DNA of 64,000 nt, taken from NCBI GenBank assembly GCA_902729315.2, contig LR746269.1, positions 3,606,001 to 3,670,000 of the forward strand, written 5' to 3'. Positions within the stretch are counted from its first letter, which is position 1, and each line of letters starts with the position of its first letter. Of this stretch, positions 1 through 13,530 are shown piece by piece. Origin of the DNA: Spirodela intermedia. Its lineage: Eukaryota; Streptophyta; Magnoliopsida; Alismatales; Araceae. The position numbers were made by a program, and so were the translations under genes. The notes beneath the pieces were generated by a model, which worked only from the letters and a program-made list of their open reading frames with translations, searched no databases and was not told where the DNA came from.

Positions 1-537
1 GCCATCCCGGGTGAAGTCCGTGAGCTTGCCGGAGTTTAGAGGATTCCGGTGAGAGGAGGCGAGGGGGTTCAACGATGAGAGTAAGTGGAGAGGGGTGGGT
101 GCGGCCAGGTCGCCAAGATCTTTAAAAAAGAAAAAAGAAAATATCCGGGGACGGGCTTGACTTAGCGGGAGAGGCGTGCGCTCCTCTTCTACCGGCGTGG
201 AGATGCCGACGCCGGCCGCCGTTTTAACGGCGTCATCGTCGTCCACGTCACCGCCCGCCCCGACAAGCAACCAGTGCGTGTCGTGGCCTCCCACTCACCG
301 GATTGGGTGGTCCACCCCCCATTTATGCCATTAATTTAATGTCCAAAGGAGTACAGTCACGCGCTGAAGAAGTTACCGCACAGATTGGGGGAGAACGAGT
401 GGACGATGACTGCCCCCGATGTCAGGGATAAGAAGGCATTTTCTAAAACGGTGAGTTCCTGCGATATTTTTCCGGTTAGTTATTGAATAATGGCAGTTAA
501 TAGGAGTCCCCCTCATTCCTTCCCCGGACGACCGCTC
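1..537. other. GC-rich upstream region, promoter of the cysteine protease
   Basis: No gene can be supported here. The first 320 bases are GC-rich, and a short A-rich run at 123-141 interrupts them. On the minus strand an ATG in the last few bases (complement of 3-5) could be the start of a divergently transcribed neighbour that continues outside the window. Only five bases of it are visible, so this is speculation. The minus-strand open frame over 373-843 is a shadow of the protease first exon. Confidence 0.4.
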
Positions 538-544
538 TATAAAA
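538..544 (+). promoter_or_regulatory. TATA box of the cysteine protease gene
   Basis: TATAAAA lies 79 bases before the chosen ATG, with a pyrimidine-rich leader between. The spacing suits a plant TATA box giving a short leader of roughly 50 nt. Transcription start data are not available. Confidence 0.55.
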
Positions 545-622
545 TTTCTACAGCTCCCGCGCCGACGGTGGCCCCTTCGTAGATGCCTCCCCATTCCACC
601 CCCGAGGCCGGAGCAGCGAGAG

Positions 623-3435
<2,813 letters not shown>

Positions 3436-4739
3436 TGCAGGCGCCAGAGACGTTGAAGCCCACGCCGGAGTCCGCCGCGGCGGCCCCTCCCAGTGGCTCC
3501 GCCGCCTGTACATAAGTATTTGTTAACGTGCTCTCCGCCGACACGCAGATATCACTGTCCCTCTTCTTCCAATTGATCGGAGCTCTTAGTGGTAGAGCTC
3601 CTAGGGAAGATGATCCTTCTCCGTTCTCTCTTTTCTTGAATAATACCTGCTTGTTCCATCATCCCAAGGCCTCGGTCTCCTAGCCACCTACCCCCTCCCC
3701 GTGCAGGCGGGGGTTGGGGCCCTCGACCTCGCCTTAAACCTAGAAGTTGACGGGAGAAGACCGCCCAAAAAGTGAAGACTGTGGAAAATGGCTCGACTAT
3801 TCACGACTGGATGGATAGAGAGGATATGGCTGTCCTCGTGGGCGTTTGGTTATCAGCGCTGTACCAATGCTAGCCCCGGTTGACCATTTTGTCCAGTCGG
3901 ATTGCTCTGCTCGTTGAATGGCATTGCTCTAATCCCAGGCACACTATTTTTATTTGTCCACGGGCAGAGGTAAATGTCAAGCGGCGTACGTAAATACTCA
4001 GCAGCCATCCACGTTTTAACTCTCGTCCATTCTCCAAAATAAATCTAGTTGGACTCGTTTTGTACACGTGATTCTCGGTTGGGGAATTTATTCCGGACAC
4101 AACAGAAAGGGACGGACACGTGAAAATATGAGCCATGTCTTCGCAGTATCAGATGAACATATTAGGATAATTGGTCCACGCCCAATAAGACAACCGAGTT
4201 ACCAGCTGCTTTGGTATCTTGCCATATTAGTTTAACATTGGTGCCCGAGAGAATAATGAAATCATGCCGATTGAGCAACTATATTCCAAAAGAGTAGGCA
4301 GCCTTCCTACAAATGTCAACATATCTACTCATATATCTAGCGAGCCAAAAATTACCTCTAAATTCATGAAGCTGACTTCTCACATATGATGTCATCATGT
4401 GCTTGAACCCTACCTTGTTAACCATGACATTACGCCATCCATAAATTTCTATTTCAAGGGGTTCTGCATAGATTGACCTCAATAGTCGAATAATTTCAAA
4501 ACTTGAAATAATAGTAAAATAATAGAATTTAGATGATTTATTATCCCTTCCTTGTCATGCAATCCTCATTGTACCTACTCATTGTGCTATTTTTGAATCA
4601 CTAATATCTCATTTAGATGGCATTATGATCGTTTAACTTTTCTCTACTGCTTCATGTAGCAACTTCATATTTTTTACTTTTCGTCATTATCTATGCTTCT
4701 TTATGAAAGATTAGTTGAGTCTATGGGTTTACTCTCTTC

Positions 4740-4833
4740 ATAAGTATAAAAAGAGAATAATTTCGAATCAATCTTACATTTCATGAGAGTTTAATCAAGA
4801 TCTATATTGAATTATGATATCAAAGTAAGTTCA
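4740..4833 (+). mobile_element. Possible decayed copia LTR end with primer-binding site
   Basis: TGATATCAAAG at 4815-4825 is close to the initiator-Met tRNA primer site (TGGTATCAGAGC) used by plant Ty1/copia elements. It follows a TATAAAAAG sequence and an AT-rich leader, as an LTR end would. No matching second LTR or coding remnant was found, so this could be chance. Confidence 0.25.
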
Positions 4834-5234
4834 ATGCAATCTTCAGATTTAGACTTGTAATTGTAGTACTTAGAAACAGGTATATTTTTATACTATCTTC
4901 TATCTTCTATCTTCCTTTGTGTTAGGTACTATTAGGCACTCAAGAGGCATAAAATTGAATGTTATTGTGCAATATTTTCTTGCCATATGAAGATGTTAGC
5001 TTCTCCTAAAATGTTTGTGGTCACATTTCCTAATAGATGCACCCCTTAAATTCCTCTAGACAATGATGGGACCAGATGGGACCAAATCAACGATAAGATA
5101 AATCTGAAGCTTACTTGAACAATTAAATGAGAGTGGGTGAATAAGGGTCGAGGGTTTTAGAAGCAAAGCAAAGAAGTTACCTCTTATTGGAATCTCTCCT
5201 ACTCTCGATTTATGATGTCATTTGTTATTTCCCT

Positions 5235-5258
5235 ATCATCATCATCATCATCATCATC
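5235..5258 (+). repeat. (ATC)8 microsatellite
   Basis: Eight perfect ATC units upstream of the dioxygenase gene. No coding significance is seen. Confidence 0.9.
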
Positions 5259-5694
5259 TCTCCACTCAATATGGGGAATTATTGCAATAAGTTTTACAGT
5301 TCAGTTAATTCTATATTATTATCCATGGAAAAAAGTAAAAAGATGCTATCTTCTCGTTTCAAGTTACCTTCTACTGATTCTCAGATAATACCTTTTTGGT
5401 CTGGCACATTGAGATTGAGGCATTGAGCCTCAACCCATCTTTTCTCAGTGATGGTTCAATGAGCATAATATCATGCAAAAGGTCCATGATGATATAAAAC
5501 AATTTTTAGTAGAGTTGCAAGCAAAATTGGAAAACAGGTGTCAGTTCAATTCCATAAATTTCTTGGGTTTCGATAAATCACTGACACGAAACAAGAGAGG
5601 AACTTTCCCTGCTCTCTCTCTTACGTTAGGATTCGTGCCAGCAGGTTTCTCTTCTCGCTGTGGCGCTGTAGTGTACCCAACATCGTCGATCGCA

Positions 5695-8600
5695 ATGGCC
5701 ACCGACTTCACGCCCATCCCCATGATAGGTAAGTCAATATTCCTCTCGTAGGTCGCTTCAAATTCATCTCTCGCCGTGAAATGGATAAAATTCTCGATCG
5801 TGCATTTCTTTCGCCACGTTTTGTCGTGGGCGAGGCAGGGCCTCTGGGTTGGCGACTCTCTAATGGCACTAAGCATCGCATGTGCCTGCTAGCTGCCACG
5901 ATTTCTCGCAAATGACTTGTTGCAGACAGAAGAATCCATACCAAGAAGTGGATGATCTTCTGGGGCTCTATCTTATGTTTCTTGCACCAATTTTGATGAC
6001 TCCCTGGACGGTGGGAGATTATTAAGAACGACATCTGAAGGAGTTTTCGACAAATCTTTGGTCAAAATGCATAAGAAGCCGGTAAACTGTGGTGCGAAGG
6101 TGGGATATGGAACAAAAAGATTTATCTTCCTCCGGGGAAAGAATTAAGAAGCTCATAATTTATGGGGATCCCATAATTTATCTGGACTTGACTAAGCAAT
6201 GCGGAGCACTCTATTTAGGGTCCTAGAGACAGGATGGGATGAGTCCAATGAGGAGTAAAATACTTGCAGCAATTGGGAGAACCCAGGTTCAAGAAACTTT
6301 GTAATCTGCAGGGGCGGGACCTCCTATGAGGATGTCTTCTTCCTATATGTTGGGAAAGAAATGGAATGATGTTTCCGTCATTGTGATGAGATTATATGCT
6401 GATATGACCAAGCACAAATAGAAGAACCTGGTTGCTGACTTTGAAAAGTAAGAAAACTGAAATGATAGTGAAGAAGTTGAATATCAATCTGAAATTTATT
6501 TGATATTCACTGGGCAGCAGTAGAAACAATCCATTAAAAATAAAAAGGGTCCAGTTAATGCATATGTTAGAACAGATCTGAAACACATGATTGAAATGAG
6601 AGAAAATGGTAACAAAATTCCGACATTGGAAGATGCATCTTGAAAAGGTAGTCAGGTAATATGTTACTACATCATTTTGTACAAAATGTGGCCTTGTCAC
6701 CTTCACCAATGGATAATGGATTCTAGGGAAGTAAATAGTTTTTACTGTAACTGTGAAACACTGATAATTCTTTAGCAAAATAAGGGTGGTAAGTTTGGCT
6801 GAATCAGATGCAGGATATGCATTACCACAGATCAGAGAATTTCTATGGTCGGAGTTGTATGGTTTGTCAATATTTCCTCCGCACAATCTTGCACGAATTA
6901 GTGATAGTCTCTTAAAAAGCATCTGTCAAGCGTTGATAGACTTTCAAAAAAAAAAGGGCCCAATATCTTGCAGGTTCCCGTTGGAGGTAACCTAGTCTTG
7001 CACAATATATTATATGCTGTGGTCAGTGGAATTCACTTGCCAGAAAAAAAAATTGTGAGTAAAAGATGCATTCTTTAGAAATTGTTACCCGCTAAAAAAG
7101 GTTGAAATGATATTTCTTTGAACGTTCTTGTTTCAAGAGAGTCGTGTATTGTGTAGTTGATTCTTAACCATTTGACTGCTTGCATTCCATTTAGTTCACG
7201 CCGCCAGATATGAGTAGGGCTATTCTTTATAACATTTTAGTGCAATTTTGGATACGGTGTAAAGTATTGGTGAGCATTACCGTTGTGGGCTCTCCAGCTT
7301 TTTCACACCCTCTTTTGGGGCCTCATCAGTTTAGCTTATTGTTCATTTTGATGTCAACATGAAATATATGCTGGTCTTCTTTTACTGAAATTATGGCTCA
7401 AAAGTTTTGGCGGTCTATATTATATTGTCTAATTCTCCAAGTACATCTTGGGATTCCTAAATATTGCGGAGATTTGGGGACTGCGGTAATTTTTTCGTTC
7501 AGGTTATACTGAGATTGAATTTGACGGATTTAACTTTAAAGGAATAGTAAAGGCTTTTAGTTGTCCAGAAACACATTGAACATTTGGCATGATTTCCATA
7601 CACAGTTCCAGGGATGGACGGGATTATTTCCTACTGATCAGGTTTCTTGCTGTCATTGTAACTGTATAAATTACTTAACGTGCCTTGAGTGTAAAATTTA
7701 TATAGGCAAGAAGGATGAAATGGATGCATCATCAATGAGCTCAAGGCAAGAGTTGTTTAATGCCTATGGCTCTTAAATGCGCCACCTGCACGCACACAAA
7801 CATAAGCATCGTTTTCTAAGAGAGGCCTTGAAAATTGCGTTTGAAATTCATGATTTGCCCTTGATAAATCATCTCTGCAGTAGTTGTATGAAACCACAGA
7901 GAATATGATAATTTACATTTCTCTGCTTTTGTTTGTTTTCAAACCCTGAAGTCCGATTGCTTGACTTATTCTTTTGCCCAGCTGAAGGTCCCACTGATAT
8001 TTGAAACGCCTTCTTTTGATTTCCTTCTTTACCTTTATTCATCTCTCTCCTAGTATTGACTATTTTTTAGACACTCATTTAAAGGTTTCTGCTCACCTAC
8101 CCTGCAGTTCTGACGGAGAATATGCTTCGTTGTTTGATTCCTCGCTTTAAGTAATTATTTTTCTCTGTATGTCTGTCCTTTTTGTCTTTAGCTTTTGTTA
8201 ATCTTTATTCTCATTTAAGTCCCTTCTTTAAGATTAATTAACGTTCTCTTCTTTACATAGACATTAGCCCTCTGTTGGACAAGTGTGATGACTTGAACAT
8301 GGATAAAGATCAGAGAGTACGAGAAGTTGTTACGTTGTTAGATCAAGCTTGCAAAGAGGCAGGATTCTTCTATGTGGTATTTCCATATTGCCCATCTGCT
8401 CAATCATAAGTTATTTATCGAATCCAATCCATCCCTCTTAATACTTCGTATTACAAGAATTATAACCCCAGAAATTTATTCCTCTATTTACATATTTTAA
8501 AATCAGGATTAAATCAACTTGGTTTTTGTCTGCATATGTTCATACCAATCTATATCAACAGACGTGTAAAATTAATCAGTAATTGTTTTTAAAAATAAAT

Positions 8601-11600
8601 TGGGTGTTTTCCCAGGAAAAATTGAAAAATCCTGTCTAAAACTAACACAGGTCGAGATGAATAAAATAGGAAAATAAAAATCATTTCCTTCTTATGTTTT
8701 CTTCCGCTGGTATTTCTGGAGTTTTTCCTTGTGGAGTAGAAGTTTTGACGTACTGCAAGAAAGAGAAGCTAAAAAGAAGAGCTGTGCAGAAAAACGTCAT
8801 TGTTGTTTTATTTTAACATATCTAAAACCACGGATATTGAAAAATAAAAGCATACAATACCATTAAGCTATCCATCATATTTTCACCAACATTTTCTTGA
8901 GTTTTTATGATGTGTTCTTTCACAGGAGCAAAGAGTCCGACTAAGCTGGGTCTATAAACGTTGAATGTCGACATGCCTTTTTAAAATTTAGTTTGTCCCA
9001 TTCTGAAATTTGAGGTCTTTTTCAGTTCCAATTATGAATTAGCATCTGATGTACCCGATGAAAGTATTTCTCTGCTTTCTTGAGGACGTAATTTATGCCT
9101 TATGTGCGCCTCTTACTTACTTACTTACTTTTTGTCTTCTAACAGAAAGGCCACAGAATTTCTGATTCACTAATCAAGAAAGCTAGAGATGTGACACGAA
9201 ATTTTTTTGACCTGCCTTTTGAGGAGAAAGTTAAGATTAAACTGTCATCAGCTACTGGCTTCAGGTTTTCCAGCTGCAAATATTTTTGCACAACCTCATT
9301 GTTCACCTCCAATATTAATCATTATTCACTTCTGACACCATGGTGTAACTCCTTTTAACATCATTCTCCATGCAGAGGATACCAGAGACTTGCAGAGAAC
9401 ATAACAGAGGGCAGACCAGACAACCATGAGGCTATAGATGTATGCCCTTTTTCTGGTTTTAGCGTTATGTACGATTAATAGCATGCCCTTGCGGACCTAA
9501 GATCTTCTACACCTTCGTTTGCATCTCTTTCTGTCTACAGTACTATAGAGAAGTGACAGCTGGGATGTATGGAAGCCTTGGGAAAACTATGGAAGGCACT
9601 AATCCATGGTATGCTAATCTTTTCTCTCAGTTATGTCTCCTTAGTTGACATGTCCATGGCGACCCTAGGATTTTTGTACAAATTTATTGGACTGATGCTC
9701 TCGACAGGCCACTTGTAAAAGTGTATGAAGGCTGTCCCAAAATTAAGGGTTCTGTGGCTTGAGAGATTAACTGCTGTGGATTTTGTAGCAATTAGATTCC
9801 CAACAATCCCCATTTGCAAATGTTTTGTAATGAACCGTTTTAAACCTAGTTTCTATGGGGATTTCTCAATCCCCAATTGAATATTGAAGAAAAAAAATAT
9901 AGCCTTTATTGGTTGATGCTGAAGAAAAGTCTTCAATAAATGTTGTATTATCTGGCTCAAGGACTTCTCAAGGCAAACTTGGGCTTTTGAAAGGCCCCTT
10001 TGCTTGACTTGCTTCAGGAAGAGGAACAGGCAAATGGACTGGGAGAAGAGGAAAAGGTGAAGAAGAGGCAGAAAATTAAGATAAGGGGCATTTGTCGAAG
10101 CCTAAGAGAAAGAAAATTGGGGGAGTCGCAGGCAGGATTGTAGCAGTAGAGGAAGCTGAAAGAGATGCAGAAGGTGCGGTGGTAGACGAGGAGGATGAAG
10201 AAGTGGAGATGTGGAATATCCTTACGAAGAAGCTAGATCACGTTTCAAGAAGTGAATTTTTGGCGTCGAAGTGTTTACTGAATGTGGTTTGCACTTTGTA
10301 GTCATCATTAAGTATCTGTAGGAATATCCTTACTATATATAAAGATATCATTTAATTTTTCTAATATTGCTTATCCAGTTAAGCCTTTCAGTTCGGCCAA
10401 TACAATTCCAGTTTATGTTGAAATCATGCCTACCCAGGTTGGATCGGAATACGCAAGAGTCTTACAATCGTTGGTTTACATGCTACATAACTCCAGTGGA
10501 TGTGATCATTGCTTAATCTGTCAGACCTCTTAGCTTCACTACGTATAACAGAACTGGATTCTATAATTAAAGATATCGTTTTTCTTTTCTTTTATGACCT
10601 ATTTTAGATGAATAGTAATGATCTATGATGGCTAACAGTTCCAGTTACTTAGATTGTAGACTGCTTCCGTTTGGACATCCTTGTCTTATGATGTTATATT
10701 ATTGGATTTAGCTTTGTTGTTATTGTTCTTATTGGATTTGCTGTGAGAAAATTTACTACAATGGCTGATAGGATGGAAGAACCTCGGAATTGTTCTTGAG
10801 AATGATTTTGGAATTGTAATTCAAAAATACGAAATGCTAGAATCTATCATAATGCCGATTAGGGGCTGTTTTCATGCCCAAGGCAGTGAGTTTCTTCTTG
10901 CAGTCCCTTGAGGGGAGCGTTAAGCAATGATAGGTATATTCTTACAATGAGATCGATGGCTGGTTACCTATCATGGGACTTTTGGAATGCAAGATGATCT
11001 ATTAGAGAGACATTAACGCCATTGTGCTTGCTGGCAAGCTGTGGGAAAGAGGGAGGGAGCTAAAGTGAGACCTAAAAACGCATGCTTTAAGTCTTGGGTT
11101 TCACCTGCACTGATCCCTCTTTCCTTTGTGAGTAATCGCTTTTTTCTGAAAAAAAACCTTAAATACCTACCTATTTTTCTGTGCAAGATTAGTTTGTTGT
11201 TGAAGTGTTTAAAACCCTACTGCAGGCCCGAGTACCCTTCAGATTTCAGACAACTGATGGAGGAGTACGTAAGTCAACTCAAAGGTTTGTTCTTTGTTTT
11301 CCTCCTCAGTCGTCGCAATCTCTCTGTCATCTGAGTAGAAAAGCTTTGAGGCTGCAATTTTTCTTAGATTCTGGATCTCCGTCGATATCATTCAGATCTT
11401 TCAAGAAACATTATGCGGGGGATCGCTCTGGCACTGGGTGGACCTGCTGATGCCTTTGAAGGTGAGAGAGCAGGATATCCGTTTTGGGTTATGCGCTTGA
11501 TTGGTTATCCGGGGTCTTCTCAAGCTGAGGATGAGATGCAAGATAACGTCATAGGATGGTAACGCCAGAGTTATCTCTCATGATTTCTCTTTGGGGATTT

Positions 11601-12595
11601 GACTCTCTCGTCTCTACTTTCGAGCAGTTGACTAATTCAGTTTTTTGCATGCGTCCTTGGGTGAATGGACCCATCCAGTGGAGCACACACAGATTATGGT
11701 GAGAGAGAAATTTATATGGGTTGCTTCTTTGGAAAGCTCTAGCTCTCTCCTTCCACTTCACTTTTTCAAGGTTATTCAGCTGAAACTAGAATTTTCCTCT
11801 GTGACAAATCGCTGAAGAATGTTAGCCTTGGAGCCACTCGCATCCATTGTTTCTTCCTCACACATCGCTGTAGACTACTGTATCAATCCCCTAAATGATT
11901 TATTTTGCCTTTTTGGCAAATCTCTGTCGGGGAGCAGTTTGTATTCAAGCCCGTTTTTTGAACTCATCGCACACTCTTTTTGTCCATCTTATTCCACAGG
12001 TCTTCTGACGCTGGTCAATCAGGATAGTGAGATCACCGCCCTCCAGGTAGATCTTCATTAAATTGCCACTTCCCCTTTCTATGCCGCGCTAGTTTGGTCT
12101 TTCGGCCTGATGGGCTCTGCAGGTCAAGAACAAGTCTGGCGAGTGGATAGATGTGCTCCCTGTGGAAGGCACCTTCGTCTGCAACATCGGTGACATGTTG
12201 AAGGTTGTCATGCTCCTCCCCCTTGTCTTCTTCCTATGAGCTTGGTCAAAGCGTTGAGCTCTATAGCGCCGTCTTCTCCTCTCAATTATTTCCAATGCAG
12301 ATCCTATCCAACGGTATCTACCAGCCCACCCTTCACCGGGTGATAAACACCTCCCCAGAGTACCGGGTCTCTGTCGCATTCTTCTATGAGGTATCCATCC
12401 GTCCATCTTCCACAACCCCGTCCGATTTGATTGAGTCCCAACTAATGATCAACCCTGTTGGGGTAGACCAACTTTGATGCTCCAGTCGAGCCGATGCCCT
12501 TCTGCGTGGAGAGGACGGGTGGCACAGCAAAGTATGGCGCCGTCATCTATGGGGAGCATCTTGTCAGCAAGGTTCTTACCAACTTCGTGGTGTAG
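5695..12595 (+). CDS. 2-oxoglutarate/Fe(II)-dependent dioxygenase
   Basis: Soluble oxygenase of the plant 2-ODD superfamily, using 2-oxoglutarate, O2 and Fe(II) to oxidise a substrate I cannot name. It resembles the At3g49630/At3g50210 group. Exons: 5695-5728, 8261-8376, 9146-9264, 9376-9439, 9541-9608, 11226-11284, 11396-11558, 11679-11698, 12000-12046, 12123-12203, 12301-12390, 12467-12595; phases join to 329 aa, close to the family's roughly 330. The DIOX_N domain begins [11 protein letters not shown] (residues 8-18). The catalytic jelly roll holds the iron triad His211, Asp213 (GAHTDYG) and His269 (LHRVINTS), with the 2-oxoglutarate-binding Arg279/Ser281 pair (YRVSVAFF). The start is the first ATG giving the conserved N-terminus. 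Exon 1 is only 34 nt, before a 2.5-kb intron. Gene 3 converges on it 935 bp downstream. Confidence 0.9.
5729..8260 (+). other. Large intron 1 of the dioxygenase
   Basis: A 2.5-kb intron between the 34-nt first exon and the exon beginning ISPLLDK. It is AT-rich. Open frames of up to 176 codons occur on the minus strand (6392-6922) but have no recognisable domain and a skewed hydrophobic composition, so I do not call a nested gene. Confidence 0.6.
9985..10301 (+). other. Purine-rich, charged open frame inside dioxygenase intron 5
   Basis: The segment is rich in GAA, GAG and AAG and reads as a Lys/Glu-rich peptide. The clearest stretch is a 69-codon frame at 10092-10301 that begins [11 protein letters not shown] and contains the acidic run [10 protein letters not shown]. 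It lies in the 1.6-kb intron 9609-11225 and has no obvious splice partners. It may be a captured gene fragment or simple low-complexity DNA; I do not call it a gene. Confidence 0.3.
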
Positions 12596-12599
12596 ATCT

Positions 12600-12617
12600 T
12601 GCTGCTGCTGCTGCTGC
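12600..12617 (+). repeat. (TGC)6 microsatellite in dioxygenase 3' UTR
   Basis: Triplet run five bases after the dioxygenase stop codon. It produces an apparent polyglutamine in an antisense frame, which is not a gene. Confidence 0.85.
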
Positions 12618-12820
12618 AAGTTGGGCTTAAATTGTATTAAGAGCCACTCTTTCGTCCTCTTTAGTAATAAGGACCCACTCTGCCGCACTGAAAGCATGGA
12701 AGGGATCTTGCACTAAAAACATGATGATTTGATTTGTTTTACCGCTTCAGACTAGAAATAGTGCTTTTTTCTGTTATTGTAGTTCTTCCTCTTAAATAGG
12801 TGGCACCACATATGATCACA

Positions 12821-12826
12821 AATAAA
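12821..12826 (+). terminator. Candidate polyadenylation signal of the dioxygenase
   Basis: A canonical AATAAA lies 226 bases past the stop codon, inside AT-rich 3' UTR-like sequence. Plant signals are loose, so cleavage could use another site. Confidence 0.4.
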
Positions 12827-13530
12827 AGAGTTTTGCCAGATTATTTGGCACGTTTTCCTGCTTCAGACTAGGCGTTTTTCATTCGTTGTAATTTTTATTT
12901 TTTAATTTTTATTCTTAAGTAGGTGGTTGATCGACATTTGGGTGACCTTGATGAGAAAATTTTCAATAATTGGTGCACAAAACTATGATGACTAAGTTTT
13001 TCGGGCTGTGATTTCATACACTCAAATTATACGCCGGGGACGCCATCTGCGTAACACACTGGGCCAGAAAGTTATAATAACACGGTTAGACGTCTACTGA
13101 TGGATGATAAATCAGCTTTTTGCTCGTTGTCCCAAGCAAAGGCAAAACTGAAAGAAGAAAGGGTGGTCATTCCCCAAGCCAAGCACCAAGCACTCCTTGT
13201 CGACGAAACCCGCTCCTCCTTCCTCCAGCTGGCGTCATTCGATTGGGCCTGCCAGCCTCTTCATCTTCAACAGATAACAGAGCGTCGTCATGCCACCAGG
13301 CGCCCGGCAAATCAGCTAAGCTCGCCTCCTCCTTTGTCTTAGGCAGGTCTGCCTTCTACAAAATCCCACTGAGGGTTCAGAATGGATGGTAACGTTGGTC
13401 AGAGATTGGAAGAGGGACGCCTAACCAGAGTTTCAACATAAATATATACCGCTATGTTCAATGGGATCATATGAGAAATTGAGCAGCAGAGAGCTCTGAA
13501 TGTATCAGGAAGTGGACGTACTTGCCTTTT

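Larger units (their letters stand above)
3436..5694. other. Intergenic DNA between the protease and the dioxygenase
   Basis: The first 350 bases are the likely 3' UTR of the protease; an AATAAT at about 3635 could serve as a polyadenylation signal. From about 4250 the DNA becomes strongly AT-rich and holds one weak LTR/primer-site remnant (near 4815) and an ATC microsatellite (5235). The last 120 bases are the probable 5' leader of the dioxygenase. Open frames here are short and show no family signature. Confidence 0.5.
12596..13530. other. Convergent intergenic region (dioxygenase / mannosidase II)
   Basis: A 935-bp gap between two facing stop codons, expected to hold both 3' UTRs. Plus-strand frames of 80-90 codons at 13100-13392 have no family features and probably lie in UTR sequence. 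Confidence 0.6.

Noticed and set aside
6392-6922. 176-codon minus-strand ORF in dioxygenase intron 1
   Set aside because: Hydrophobic Phe/Ile/Leu-rich translation of AT-rich DNA, no recognisable domain, no splice or promoter support.
11368-11395. Earlier acceptor (TTCTTAG at 11361-11367) for dioxygenase exon 7
   Set aside because: It puts the conserved [15 protein letters not shown] block out of frame; the acceptor before 11396 restores the family sequence and phase.
13100-13392. 80-90 codon plus-strand frames between the dioxygenase and mannosidase genes
   Set aside because: Overlapping frames with no domain, in the expected convergent 3' UTR region.
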